Source: Bacteroidetes bacterium UBA7688 (GTDB taxonomy: Bacteria > Bacteroidota > Bacteroidia > Chitinophagales > Chitinophagaceae). Taken from it: 13,354 bases of DNA. The stretch is from NCBI GenBank assembly GCA_002482815.1, contig DLGS01000294.1, positions 1-13,354 on the forward strand, in the 5' to 3' direction. This document shows positions 6,325 to 13,354 of the stretch, piece by piece. The notes below the pieces were generated by a model, which was given only the letters and a program-made list of their open reading frames with translations, was not told the origin of the DNA and made no database searches. The stretch's first letter is position 1; each line of letters starts with the position of its first letter. Made by a program: the position numbers and the translations under genes.

Positions 6325-7449
6325 TTAAATTCCGACCATCAGTGGCATCAACAACATCAATACGTCTTCATTCTCATTCTTTTCCATCGGACGGAAAATG
6401 CCTGCACGGGTTGGCGTACTCAGCTCCAATTGTATTTCCGTTCCTTCCATATTGCTGATCAGTTCAATCATCAGCTTGGCATTGAAAGCGATTTTCATAT
6501 CCTCGCCGGTATACTGGCAAGTCATGGTTTCTTTTCCTTCGTAAGAAAAATCGATATCCTGAGCACTGATGGTCAGAGAGTTTCCGACAATATCAAATAC
6601 AACCTGGCTGGTAGTTTTGCTGGCAAAAATACTCAAACGGCGTAAGGCACTGATTAAATCTGTACGGTTGATTACCAGATTATAAGGATTTCCGGTTGGA
6701 ATTACAGCTTTATAATCAGGGAAACGCGCATCTACCAGGCGACAGCTCATACGAAGCTTATCATTGGTAATGAAAATATGGCTGCTGTTGTATGAGATTT
6801 CGAGTTGTGTATCTTCTGCAGGCAATACATTACGCATTTGCTGCAATCCTTTTTTGGGAACAATAAATCCGTCATTAGATTTATGCTCAAGGCCGGAACG
6901 GCTTAGTTGTACTAAACGATGCGCATCGGTAGCAACAAAGTTGATATTCCCACCTTCTTCCAACTGGAAATAAACACCTGTCATAGCAGGACGGAGCGTA
7001 TCATTGCTGACTGCAAAAATCGTTTTGCTGATGCTTTCCAATAAAGCGATTGAGGCAATATTAAAAGAAGACGCTTCGCCTGGTTGTGGTTCTTTCGGAA
7101 AATCGTCCGCATTCTCACCACTGATTTTGTACTTACCAAAATCACTGTTGATTTCTATACTGCGATCCGTTTCGTTTACATTTAAAGTAATCGGCTGATC
7201 CGGAAGGTTTTTCAGGTATTCGGTCAATATTTTTGAAGGGATACAAATACGACCATCATCAGTCGCATCATTCACCTCAATTTCTACGCGCATCATTGTT
7301 TCCAGATCTGAGGCAGACAAACTTAATGTGTTGCCTTTCAGTTCAAACAAAAAGTCTTCGAGAACGCCTAAAACTGCATTGGAGCCTACGACACCACCAA
7401 TGAGTTGTAAGTTTTTTAATAAATATCCCGATCTTACGATAAAGCGCAT
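6325..7449 (-). CDS. dnaN: DNA polymerase III beta subunit (sliding clamp)
   Basis: Forms the homodimeric ring that tethers the replicative polymerase to DNA. At 374 aa it has the normal length for three clamp subdomains (about 1-120, 121-250, 251-374). The N-terminus MRFIVRSGYLLKNLQLIGGV and the first subdomain motif ASDLETMMRVEIEV (about 52-65) are typical, as are FVATDAHRLVQL in the second subdomain and a hydrophobic C-terminal end, MLLMPLMVGI, that helps form the peptide-binding pocket. The ATG at 7449 is chosen because homologs start at this MxFIV sequence. dnaA is not adjacent, as is common in Bacteroidota. A small lipoprotein gene lies 108 nt upstream on the same strand; a hairpin terminator lies about 130 nt downstream. 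I could not find a clear promoter in the 108-nt gap. Confidence 0.97.
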   Translation of the reverse strand: MRFIVRSGYLLKNLQLIGGVVGSNAVLGVLEDFLFELKGNTLSLSASDLETMMRVEIEVNDATDDGRICIPSKILTEYLKNLPDQPITLNVNETDRSIEINSDFGKYKISGENADDFPKEPQPGEASSFNIASIALLESISKTIFAVSNDTLRPAMTGVYFQLEEGGNINFVATDAHRLVQLSRSGLEHKSNDGFIVPKKGLQQMRNVLPAEDTQLEISYNSSHIFITNDKLRMSCRLVDARFPDYKAVIPTGNPYNLVINRTDLISALRRLSIFASKTTSQVVFDIVGNSLTISAQDIDFSYEGKETMTCQYTGEDMKIAFNAKLMIELISNMEGTEIQLELSTPTRAGIFRPMEKNENEDVLMLLMPLMVGI

Positions 7450-7557
7450 GGATGGTTTTGGTTTTATAATGTTAATAAGTATTCAATGTCCTGAAACGGG
7501 TTTGGCGCACATTGTAGCACGCCTGAAAAAAGAATCTGCTTAAAAGCGCGGGTTTAT

Positions 7558-7695
7558 TTAGCGAAAAGAAAAGCTGCTTTTAAGGTGATTCGGGCAACCG
7601 TACTTTTTGTTGCTGGTGCATGAAATAGTGGCCATCAGCAAACAAATCAAGGCTACGATGGGAGCTATTTTGCGTAGAGAAGAATTCTTTTTCAT
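7558..7695 (-). CDS. Small lipoprotein of 45 aa, function unknown
   Basis: Starts at the ATG at 7695-7693 and reads MKKNSSLRKIAPIVALICLL then a lipoprotein-type end of the signal, MATISC, with Cys26 as the likely lipid-modified residue; the mature part is only about 20 residues (CTSNKKYGCPNHL and a short tail ending SFSFR). Basic n-region (K2, K3, R8, K9), hydrophobic core 10-24 and an S-C junction are all in the expected order. Bacteroidota carry many tiny lipoproteins of this C-x-KKxGCP style, mostly unnamed. The position -3 residue is Thr, less usual for a lipobox. It lies 108 nt upstream of dnaN on the same strand and diverges from the Mur ligase gene. A longer ORF in another frame over the same region lacks such features and is taken as a shadow. 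Confidence 0.72.
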   Translation of the reverse strand: MKKNSSLRKIAPIVALICLLMATISCTSNKKYGCPNHLKSSFSFR

Positions 7696-7732
7696 AATTG
7701 TAAATGTATAAATTTTTAAGTAAAAACCCGAT

Positions 7733-7740
7733 TACTTTTG
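7733..7740 (+). promoter_or_regulatory. -7 box for the Mur ligase gene
   Basis: TACTTTTG matches TAnnTTTG at every defined base and lies 27 nt before the ATG at 7768. No TTG occurs at the normal -33 distance, so support rests on one box. It overlaps an in-frame TTG at 7738, which therefore is unlikely to be the translation start. Confidence 0.5.
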
Positions 7741-7767
7741 CACGAAGATAATTATTCATTTCAGAAA

Positions 7768-9114
7768 ATGAAAAAAACACACTTTATTGCCATAGGTGGT
7801 GCTGTGATGCATCAATTGGCCCTGGCCTTACACAGGCAGGGACATCAGGTGACCGGCAGCGATGACGAGATAAACGACCCTGCAAAGTCGAATCTGGCAA
7901 CAGCCGGTATCCTTCCCGAAACCAACGGTTGGTTCCCTGAAAAAATTACAAAAGACCTGGACGCTATTGTATTGGGCATGCATGCACGCGCAGATAATCC
8001 GGAATTGATTGCGGCTCAGGCGCTTGGCATTCCTATTTACTCTTTTCCGGAATATGTATATGAAGTGAGCAAGAACAAAAAACGTGTAGTTGTTGCCGGA
8101 AGTCATGGCAAAACAAGCATCACTTCGATGATCATGCACGTTTTGCGTCACGAAAATATTGAATTCGATTACCTGGTTGGTGCCAAACTGGATGGTTTTG
8201 CACAATCAGTTCAGTTAACAGACGCGCCATTAATAATACTGGAGGGAGACGAATATCCGGCATCCGTTGTCGAAAAGAAACCAAAAATTTTCTTTTACCA
8301 CCCACACATCAGTGTGTTAAGTGGAATTGCCTGGGATCATATTAATGTGTTTCCGACCTATGAAAATTATTGCAGCCAGTTTATTCAGTATCTGCAGGGA
8401 ATGGAAAGCGGTTCAGAACTCTATTATAATGCAGAAGACAGTGAGGTGAACAGGATTGTGGGTCTTGCCTCTTCACATTTAAAAGCAGAGCCATACATTA
8501 CCCATCAGTTTCATTATGAAGACGCTACCGCTGTGCTTACAACTGACAAAGGTGATGTTCCTGTCAGTATTTTCGGAAGGCACAATTTACTCAACCTTAA
8601 TGCCGCCCTGAAAGTCTGTCTGTCGCTTGGTGTGGCAAAAGATAATTTCTACAAAGCTATAGCCAGCTTTACGGGTGCAGCCCGCCGGCTGGAAAAAATT
8701 GCAGAAAAGCCTAACCTTGTTGTGTTTCGCGATTTTGCCCATGCGCCCTCAAAGCTTAAAGCAACTTTGGATGCTGTAAAAGAAGCAATGCCTTTACGGC
8801 GTGTTATTGCCTGCTTTGAGCTGCATACTTTCAGTAGTTTGAACGAACAATTTCTGAGCGAATATGCGCATAGTATGGACGCCGCAGATATTTCAATCGT
8901 ATTCTTCAGTCATCATGCCTTGCAGATGAAAGGCTTGCCGGCATTGGATAATCAATTGGTCCATTCTTATTTCAAACGTCCGGATCTGCTGGTTATTGAC
9001 AAAAAAGAGGAGCTTGAACAAAAAGTAAAAGACCTTCTTACCGACCAAAGCCGACAAACATGTCTATTGTTGATGAGCTCCGGAACGTTCGATGGAATAC
9101 AATGGAAATTTTAA
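7768..9114 (+). CDS. mpl: Mpl-like Mur ligase (UDP-N-acetylmuramate:tripeptide ligase type)
   Basis: A 448-aa ATP-dependent ligase of the MurC/Mpl branch, which in the Mpl case joins recycled L-Ala-D-Glu-DAP peptides to UDP-MurNAc in the cytoplasm. The N-terminal nucleotide-binding turn is HFIAIGGAVMHQLALAL (5-21), with VTGSDDEI at 28-35; the ATP P-loop is GSHGKTS (111-117); LEGDEYPAS (158-166) and SGIAWDHINVFPTYENY (185-201) are central-domain motifs; DFAHAPSKLKAT (322-333) marks the C-terminal domain, where classical MurC/Mpl have DxAHHP; it closes with LLLMSSGTFDGI. The HxxLALAL and APSKLKAT variants are what I know from Bacteroidota members of this family. The ATG at 7768 is preferred to an upstream TTG because the Rossmann strand begins there. 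Whether it acts as Mpl or as a second MurC cannot be decided by eye. A perfect hairpin follows the stop. Confidence 0.85.
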   Translation: MKKTHFIAIGGAVMHQLALALHRQGHQVTGSDDEINDPAKSNLATAGILPETNGWFPEKITKDLDAIVLGMHARADNPELIAAQALGIPIYSFPEYVYEVSKNKKRVVVAGSHGKTSITSMIMHVLRHENIEFDYLVGAKLDGFAQSVQLTDAPLIILEGDEYPASVVEKKPKIFFYHPHISVLSGIAWDHINVFPTYENYCSQFIQYLQGMESGSELYYNAEDSEVNRIVGLASSHLKAEPYITHQFHYEDATAVLTTDKGDVPVSIFGRHNLLNLNAALKVCLSLGVAKDNFYKAIASFTGAARRLEKIAEKPNLVVFRDFAHAPSKLKATLDAVKEAMPLRRVIACFELHTFSSLNEQFLSEYAHSMDAADISIVFFSHHALQMKGLPALDNQLVHSYFKRPDLLVIDKKEELEQKVKDLLTDQSRQTCLLLMSSGTFDGIQWKF

Positions 9115-9135
9115 TCAACAGATTACCAATAAAAA

Positions 9136-9165
9136 AAAATGCCACAACAAAAGTTGTGGCATTTT
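9136..9165. terminator. Bidirectional terminator between the Mur ligase and the TonB receptor
   Basis: AAAATGCCACAAC (9136-9148) and GTTGTGGCATTTT (9153-9165) form a perfect 13-bp stem with an AAAA loop, with an A-run before and a T-rich tract after it. It serves both convergent genes. Confidence 0.92.
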
Positions 9166-9187
9166 CTTTTTTATTTAAAAGCAAAGG

Positions 9188-11092
9188 TTAAAAAGCAAAG
9201 CTTGCGCCGCCGGTAAGCCAACGCTGAGGCATTTTGCTGCCCAGCAAATCACTGTAAGTAATATCACCAATGTTATTGCAACTGGCAAATACACTCCAAT
9301 GTTTATTAAACTGAAAACCCAACCGGGCATTCATCAGGAAATAAGATGAAGTTATTTCTGCGTTTATACCTTTCGCCAACAACACATTACGCTCTTTGTA
9401 CAAAGCATTCAAAGAAAGACTGATCTTTCTGTAAGAATACATCAAAGTCCCCTGAACCAAAGTTTTGGCATGAGCAATAATATAAAACGAAGGGATGGAA
9501 TCATTGCTGGCAGAACTCATAAAAGTTGCGCCAACATTTACATACAAATTATGATGTGCTGTTATCATTTTTTGAAAAGTAAGTTCTACTTCAACACCTT
9601 TTGTTTTTACTTCTTTGATATTTTTTGCCAAAGCGTAGGTTCCTGCAACATCAAGGTTATTCTGGCGAGGCATATCTGCATATTTTGTTGTAGTCCAGTC
9701 AATCACATCATTCTGATTACGGTAAAAGGCAGTGGCACTTAGTTTGAAATAATTACCCAAACGGGCTGTAGCGCCTGCTTCATAACTCCAGGATTTTTCA
9801 GCAGTAAGATCAGGATTGCCAATGCTGCCACTCTTCACCAAAGACTTGTTGTAATTGTTGTAACGCTCGGTAAAATCAGCACTGCGAACAGCTCTGCCAA
9901 CATTCGCCCTCAGGGTGACATTCGGGAAAATATAAGAAACATTAGCCTGTGGCAAAAGTGCAAAACCATAATTGCCATCGTAATCACCACGCAGACTTGC
10001 ACCAACACGCCAGTTCATTTTGCTATAAAGCATAGTACCGAAAAGTGCTGCCTGGCCTGTGTTATGATCGCCTCTGTCATTAGAGCGGATAGCACGTTCG
10101 GAAAACTGGGCACCTGCAGAAGTGCTGACAGATTCGCTGAACTTGTGGTTATTAATATACTGCACCAACACATAATTTGATTTGTTTTCGTTGGCTACAG
10201 ACACCTCATTAAATAAATAATTGTCTGTCGATGTTTTATAAACCGCATCAAATTGCTGACTGCCATGTACACTTTGCTTTTTCAGTTGGACCTGATTCCA
10301 GATAGAGGTTACTTTCTCTGTTGCGGTATCACTGGCAAAAGTGGTATAGAAATTTTGTGCCGCAAAATCCCGACTGTCGAAACTGCTGCGCAGAGACAAT
10401 TGCCAGTTTTTGGGAAGTTTGAATGCAACAGACCCACTTATGGTATGGTTGTGCAAATAGCCTCTGTTATCACCACGTAAGAGTTGGCCACTTGTATTAT
10501 TGCTGAGTACACCAATACTTCCATTCGCTTTTTTACCCGTAACACTAACACCCGCATCGGAGCCAAAGTAATTGTATTCCCCCGCACTTGCTTTTACCAA
10601 ACCATGTATTGAAGAAGAATCTGTGTACCGGTTAAATGTTTTGGTAATGACGTTGATGACGCCACCAACTGCCTCAGCTCCGTACGTAGCCGCAGCCGGA
10701 CCCCGTAGAATTTCAATTCTGTCAATTTCTGTCGGTGCAACAGGAATATAACTGCTAAAATGCCCTGTAGTCGGGTCATTTATTTTCAAACCATCTAATA
10801 ATACCAGTACTTGCTGATAAGTACCTCCACGCAATACAATATCGCTTTGAGCGCCCATCGGGCCGCGAGACTGAACCTCAACACCAGGAACATACTTTAA
10901 TAATTCATCCAGAGAATGCACTGGTAATTGCTGAAACATTTTACCATCCAGTACCGTTATATTTCTCCCGGTTTCATTTGCTTTCTGAGAAAGTCTTGTA
11001 CTGGTTACAGATACAGGGTTTAGATCAACGCTTGATTGAGCAGCGGCAATATTTGCTGAAACAAGAAAACAAAAGGATAAAATTTTTTTCAT
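9188..11092 (-). CDS. TonB-dependent outer membrane receptor, BtuB-like
   Basis: Outer membrane beta-barrel of 634 aa that takes up a ligand using TonB energy. A signal peptide spans about 1-18 (MKKILSFCFLVSANIAAA, then Q). NPVSVTSTR at 25-33 may be the TonB box. The plug domain follows: QLPVHSLDELLKYVPGVEV (55-73), IVLRGG (85-90), VLVLLDGLKIND (95-106), IDRIEILRGPAAATYGAEAV (123-142) and GGVINVITK (143-151). The remainder is a 22-strand-type barrel ending in GGASFAF with a terminal Phe, the usual assembly signal. Among TonB receptors the short length and the plug resemble BtuB/vitamin B12 receptors rather than SusC, which would be about 1000 aa and carry a partner SusD. No cobalamin riboswitch is visible upstream, and no neighbouring transporter, so the substrate is open. 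The gene is probably monocistronic. Confidence 0.92.
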   Translation of the reverse strand: MKKILSFCFLVSANIAAAQSSVDLNPVSVTSTRLSQKANETGRNITVLDGKMFQQLPVHSLDELLKYVPGVEVQSRGPMGAQSDIVLRGGTYQQVLVLLDGLKINDPTTGHFSSYIPVAPTEIDRIEILRGPAAATYGAEAVGGVINVITKTFNRYTDSSSIHGLVKASAGEYNYFGSDAGVSVTGKKANGSIGVLSNNTSGQLLRGDNRGYLHNHTISGSVAFKLPKNWQLSLRSSFDSRDFAAQNFYTTFASDTATEKVTSIWNQVQLKKQSVHGSQQFDAVYKTSTDNYLFNEVSVANENKSNYVLVQYINNHKFSESVSTSAGAQFSERAIRSNDRGDHNTGQAALFGTMLYSKMNWRVGASLRGDYDGNYGFALLPQANVSYIFPNVTLRANVGRAVRSADFTERYNNYNKSLVKSGSIGNPDLTAEKSWSYEAGATARLGNYFKLSATAFYRNQNDVIDWTTTKYADMPRQNNLDVAGTYALAKNIKEVKTKGVEVELTFQKMITAHHNLYVNVGATFMSSASNDSIPSFYIIAHAKTLVQGTLMYSYRKISLSLNALYKERNVLLAKGINAEITSSYFLMNARLGFQFNKHWSVFASCNNIGDITYSDLLGSKMPQRWLTGGASFAF

Positions 11093-11275
11093 TTACTTTT
11101 TTTTGGTTGGCCGCGAAAGTAAGGCCATACGCCACTTTTGCAGCAATAATTTTTTTTAGATTGATTGAAGGTTTGATTTTCGAACAGAAATACATGAAGG
11201 GATACCTTTATAACATAATTTTTGTCCGGAAAAACTTTAAAAGTTGAATATTTGCCTGGTACTTTTGCTCGCTCC
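11093..11275. other. Divergent intergenic region between the receptor and glycosyltransferase
   Basis: These 183 nt hold regulatory DNA for both genes. On the minus strand a weak promoter for the receptor can be proposed: TTG at 11146-11144, a 22-nt spacer and TACTTTCG at 11121-11114 (one mismatch to TAnnTTTG). On the plus strand lie a short palindrome at 11233-11245 and a perfect -7 box at 11260-11267. I see no riboswitch or gene here. Confidence 0.5.
11260..11267 (+). promoter_or_regulatory. -7 box for the glycosyltransferase gene
   Basis: TACTTTTG matches TAnnTTTG and ends 8 nt before the ATG at 11276, so the mRNA would have almost no leader. The -33 zone is occupied by the palindrome AACTTT-A-AAAGTT (11233-11245) in place of a TTG. 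The box supports the ATG at 11276 over an in-frame TTG at 11222. Confidence 0.5.
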
Positions 11276-12481
11276 ATGAATACTAAAAATACAATTCTCA
11301 TTATCAGCAACAGGGTTCCCTTTCCATTGAAAGATGGTGGAGCATTAGCGATGTTCGCCATGATTAAAGGTTGGCATGATGAAGGGAAGAAAGTTTATTT
11401 ATTGGCGATGAATACCTCAAGACATCGTGTTTTAAAATCTGAATTACCCCTTATATTCAATGAAATTGCAGGTTTCGAAATGATTGATGTGGACACAGAT
11501 ATTCATGTATTACCTGTTGTCAGCAATTTTATTTTTAGCACAAAACCACAACATGCAGAGCGATTTTTTAATAAAAATTTCGCTAATAAAATTACAGCAG
11601 CAATCCACAAAGTAAAACCTGACATCATTCAGCTGGAGAGCATCTACCTGCAGGAATACGCACCTTTGATACGTCAGCACAGCAAAGCTTTGCTGATACA
11701 GCGCTTACATAATATTGAGGGTGAAGTCTGGAAAAGATTGGCTGCTGAAACCGCCAATACGCTGAAGAAATTTTACCTGAAAAACCTGGCTAAACGCATT
11801 GCATCTTATGAGCAAAAGGCATGGTGTGATTGCGATGCAATCATCCCTATCTCTACTCCGGATGCGGATGCGATTAAAAAATCTGGTTGCGAAACACCTA
11901 TGATCATCATTCCGTTTGGCATAGAGGAAGCAGGTTTTTCAAAACATACTACTGACAAATGGAATGCCTACCATATCGGTGCCATGGATTGGCAACCCAA
12001 TGTGGAAGCAATGGATTGGATGAAGGAAGAAATCGTCCCTGAAATTGTAAAACAAAACCCTGATTTTACATTTCAATTTGCCGGCAGAAATATGCCTGAA
12101 AGATTTAAAGAAAGAAAAGAAAAATCTTTTTTCTGTGCGGGCGAGGTTCCTGATGCCAATAACTTTATTGCTGACAAAAAAATATTAATAGTCCCATTAA
12201 GATCCGGATCGGGAATGCGTATCAAAACGCTAGAAGGAATGGCTGCCGGAAAACTTGTAATCAGTACCAGTGTTGGCATTCAGGGCATCGAAGCTTTAGA
12301 TAAAATTCATTTTTTGAAAGCCGATACCCCTGAAGAATTTGCAAATGCAGTCTGTTGGTGTATGGAAAACAAGGTTCTCGCCGAAAAGGTCGCACAAAAT
12401 GCGCATGACCTTTTACAGGCCAATCATAATCAAAAAAAACTGATGCAGAAATTGTCAGATTTTGTAGAAAAATTACCATAG
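11276..12481 (+). CDS. Glycosyltransferase, GT4-type (GT-B fold)
   Basis: A 401-aa retaining-type glycosyltransferase that would add a sugar from a nucleotide donor to a lipid- or polysaccharide-linked acceptor at the inner face of the membrane. The N-terminal Rossmann half starts ILIISNRVPFPLKDGGALAM (about 6-25), with DIIQLESIYLQEY near 116-128. The C-terminal donor-binding half shows YHIGAMDWQPNVEAMDWM (near 231-248) and the conserved GSGMRIKTLEGMAAGKLVIS (311-330), where the E of LEGMA is the usual donor-ribose contact in GT4 enzymes. Start: the ATG at 11276 lies 8 nt after a -7 box and directly before the first beta-strand; an upstream TTG would add 18 unrelated residues. The next gene follows after 47 nt without a clear terminator, so cotranscription is possible. 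Sugar and acceptor cannot be told from the sequence. Confidence 0.9.
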   Translation: MNTKNTILIISNRVPFPLKDGGALAMFAMIKGWHDEGKKVYLLAMNTSRHRVLKSELPLIFNEIAGFEMIDVDTDIHVLPVVSNFIFSTKPQHAERFFNKNFANKITAAIHKVKPDIIQLESIYLQEYAPLIRQHSKALLIQRLHNIEGEVWKRLAAETANTLKKFYLKNLAKRIASYEQKAWCDCDAIIPISTPDADAIKKSGCETPMIIIPFGIEEAGFSKHTTDKWNAYHIGAMDWQPNVEAMDWMKEEIVPEIVKQNPDFTFQFAGRNMPERFKERKEKSFFCAGEVPDANNFIADKKILIVPLRSGSGMRIKTLEGMAAGKLVISTSVGIQGIEALDKIHFLKADTPEEFANAVCWCMENKVLAEKVAQNAHDLLQANHNQKKLMQKLSDFVEKLP

Positions 12482-12528
12482 CAACTGCTTTTTATTGCTC
12501 AATTTTGTAGCCATAAAGCGTTTAGACG

Positions 12529-13354
12529 ATGAAGATATTTTCAGCTGCACAAATCAAGGCCTGTGATGCCTATACAATTCACGCTTCCGGTATAAGTTCC
12601 ATTGATTTGGTGGAAAGAGCAGCAACTGCTTGTGCTGAGTATATTGTTCGTCATTTTTCCATAGATACACCATTTGTTTTTCTTTGTGGAATGGGTAATA
12701 ACGGCGCAGATGGGCTTGCCCTGGCCAGAATATTGCTGAAACATGGTTATGCCGTGAAAATATTTTTACTGCAACACCGGACCGAAATTTCTCCTGAAGG
12801 TAAAATCAACTTAAATAAAATCCTGGTAATCAATGCCGCATTAGCTGAATATGTGGAACCGGAAACATTTCTGGCAGACTTGCAGGAGAATGTTGTGCTC
12901 ATTGATGCTGTTCTGGGTAGCGGAATAAACAGAACAGTTGAAGGATGGCTGGCCGATTTTTTCGCACACATCAATCATCTGCCCAATTACAAGATTGCAA
13001 TTGACATTCCCAGTGGAATGCCCGCCGATAATATTCTTGATGATTCAGCAGCTATAATTGCCGTAAACGAAACACTTTCTTTTCAATTAATGAAAAGGTG
13101 CTTTCTTCATCCCGAAACTGAGCAATATTCCGGCCAGGTTCATTTGCTTGATATTGGATTGCACGAGGCGTTTATTGAAGGTACACACACGCATTATCAA
13201 ACCATCGATGCTGAATTGGTTGCATCATTTATTAAGAAAAAAGCAAACTTTTCGTACAAAAATCAACACGGGCACACCTTTATTATCGGAGGAAGTAAAG
13301 GGAAAGGTGGCGCTGCAATATTGTCTACCAGAGCTGCGCTGAGGTCAGGTGTAT
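12529..13354 (+). CDS. nnr: Bifunctional NAD(P)H-hydrate epimerase/dehydratase, 3'-truncated by the window end
   Basis: Repairs damaged NADH and NADPH: the N-terminal YjeF_N domain epimerises hydrated cofactor and the C-terminal ribokinase-like domain dehydrates it using ATP or ADP. About 275 codons are present of a usual 500; the frame is open to the last base. The N-domain shows MKIFSAAQIKACDAYTI at the start, GMGNNGADG (54-62), VLIDAVLGSG (123-132, a potassium and substrate-binding segment) and DIPSGMPAD (159-167). The linker HLLDIGLH leads to the dehydratase domain, which begins GHTFIIGGSKGKGGAAIL (248-265). The classical motif NNGGDG is NNGADG here. The ATG at 12529 is chosen because homologs begin with this short MKIxSxxQ segment; it lies 47 nt after the glycosyltransferase stop. 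Confidence 0.93.
   Translation, partial: MKIFSAAQIKACDAYTIHASGISSIDLVERAATACAEYIVRHFSIDTPFVFLCGMGNNGADGLALARILLKHGYAVKIFLLQHRTEISPEGKINLNKILVINAALAEYVEPETFLADLQENVVLIDAVLGSGINRTVEGWLADFFAHINHLPNYKIAIDIPSGMPADNILDDSAAIIAVNETLSFQLMKRCFLHPETEQYSGQVHLLDIGLHEAFIEGTHTHYQTIDAELVASFIKKKANFSYKNQHGHTFIIGGSKGKGGAAILSTRAALRSGV

Noticed and set aside
7510..7521. Reverse complement reads CGTGCTACAATG, identical to a conserved 16S rRNA stretch
   Set aside because: Only 12 bases agree and the flanks do not resemble rRNA, so this is a chance match in the dnaN leader.
7738..7767. TTG at 7738 as an upstream start for the Mur ligase
   Set aside because: The TTG lies inside the TACTTTTG promoter box, and the ten extra residues do not belong to the Rossmann fold that begins at the ATG at 7768.
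7580..7780. 66-codon minus-strand frame overlapping the dnaN/Mur ligase spacer
   Set aside because: It overlaps the -7 box and start of the Mur ligase gene, lacks domain or signal features, and the 45-aa lipoprotein in another frame explains the region better.
11222..11275. TTG at 11222 as an upstream start for the glycosyltransferase
   Set aside because: The 18 extra codons run through the palindrome and the -7 box; the first beta-strand starts right after the ATG at 11276.
12482..12502. AGCAA / TTGCT short inverted repeat after the glycosyltransferase
   Set aside because: A 5-bp stem with a 10-nt loop and no T-run after it is too weak to call a terminator.

Overview
The window looks like chromosomal, housekeeping-type DNA from a member of the Bacteroidota, probably near the Chitinophagia or Sphingobacteriia. 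Supporting signs are Bacteroidota-type -7 promoter boxes (TAnnTTTG) ahead of several genes, start codons without clear Shine-Dalgarno sequences, a Mur-ligase subtype with Bacteroidota-like motifs, small lipoproteins, a TonB-dependent receptor, and moderately AT-rich DNA with short AT-rich spacers. No phage, transposon, CRISPR array, rRNA or tRNA is visible.

Layout from left to right. (1) The 3' three quarters of hisS, then a hairpin terminator whose T-run touches the ATG of a secreted di-heme cytochrome c peroxidase. (2) A GbsR/MarR-type regulator with a complete promoter, followed by two tandem, mutually homologous three-helix membrane proteins of unknown function. Two copies of the palindrome CTTTCAA-N6-TTGAAA(G/A) sit ahead of the regulator and ahead of the membrane pair. 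(3) Minus strand: aspartate-type aminotransferase then lysC (aspartokinase, TTG start), 24 nt apart. Their leader holds a hairpin terminator and a possible 29-codon peptide. (4) Minus strand: a 45-aa lipoprotein gene, then dnaN (sliding clamp). (5) Plus strand, divergent from the lipoprotein: an Mpl-like Mur ligase. (6) Minus strand: a BtuB-like TonB-dependent receptor. (7) Plus strand, divergent from the receptor: a GT4-type glycosyltransferase, then the 5' part of the NAD(P)H-hydrate repair enzyme, cut by the window end.

Functionally, the aminotransferase and aspartokinase form a short aspartate-pathway operon: the first can make aspartate and the second phosphorylates it toward Lys/Thr/Met and diaminopimelate. 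The Mur ligase could then use DAP-containing peptides for wall recycling, although its adjacency may be accidental. Convergent gene ends are separated by strong bidirectional hairpins (3527-3562 and 9136-9165). The least explained unit is the regulator plus paired membrane-protein cassette at about 2163-3517, which is the best candidate here for an undescribed system.
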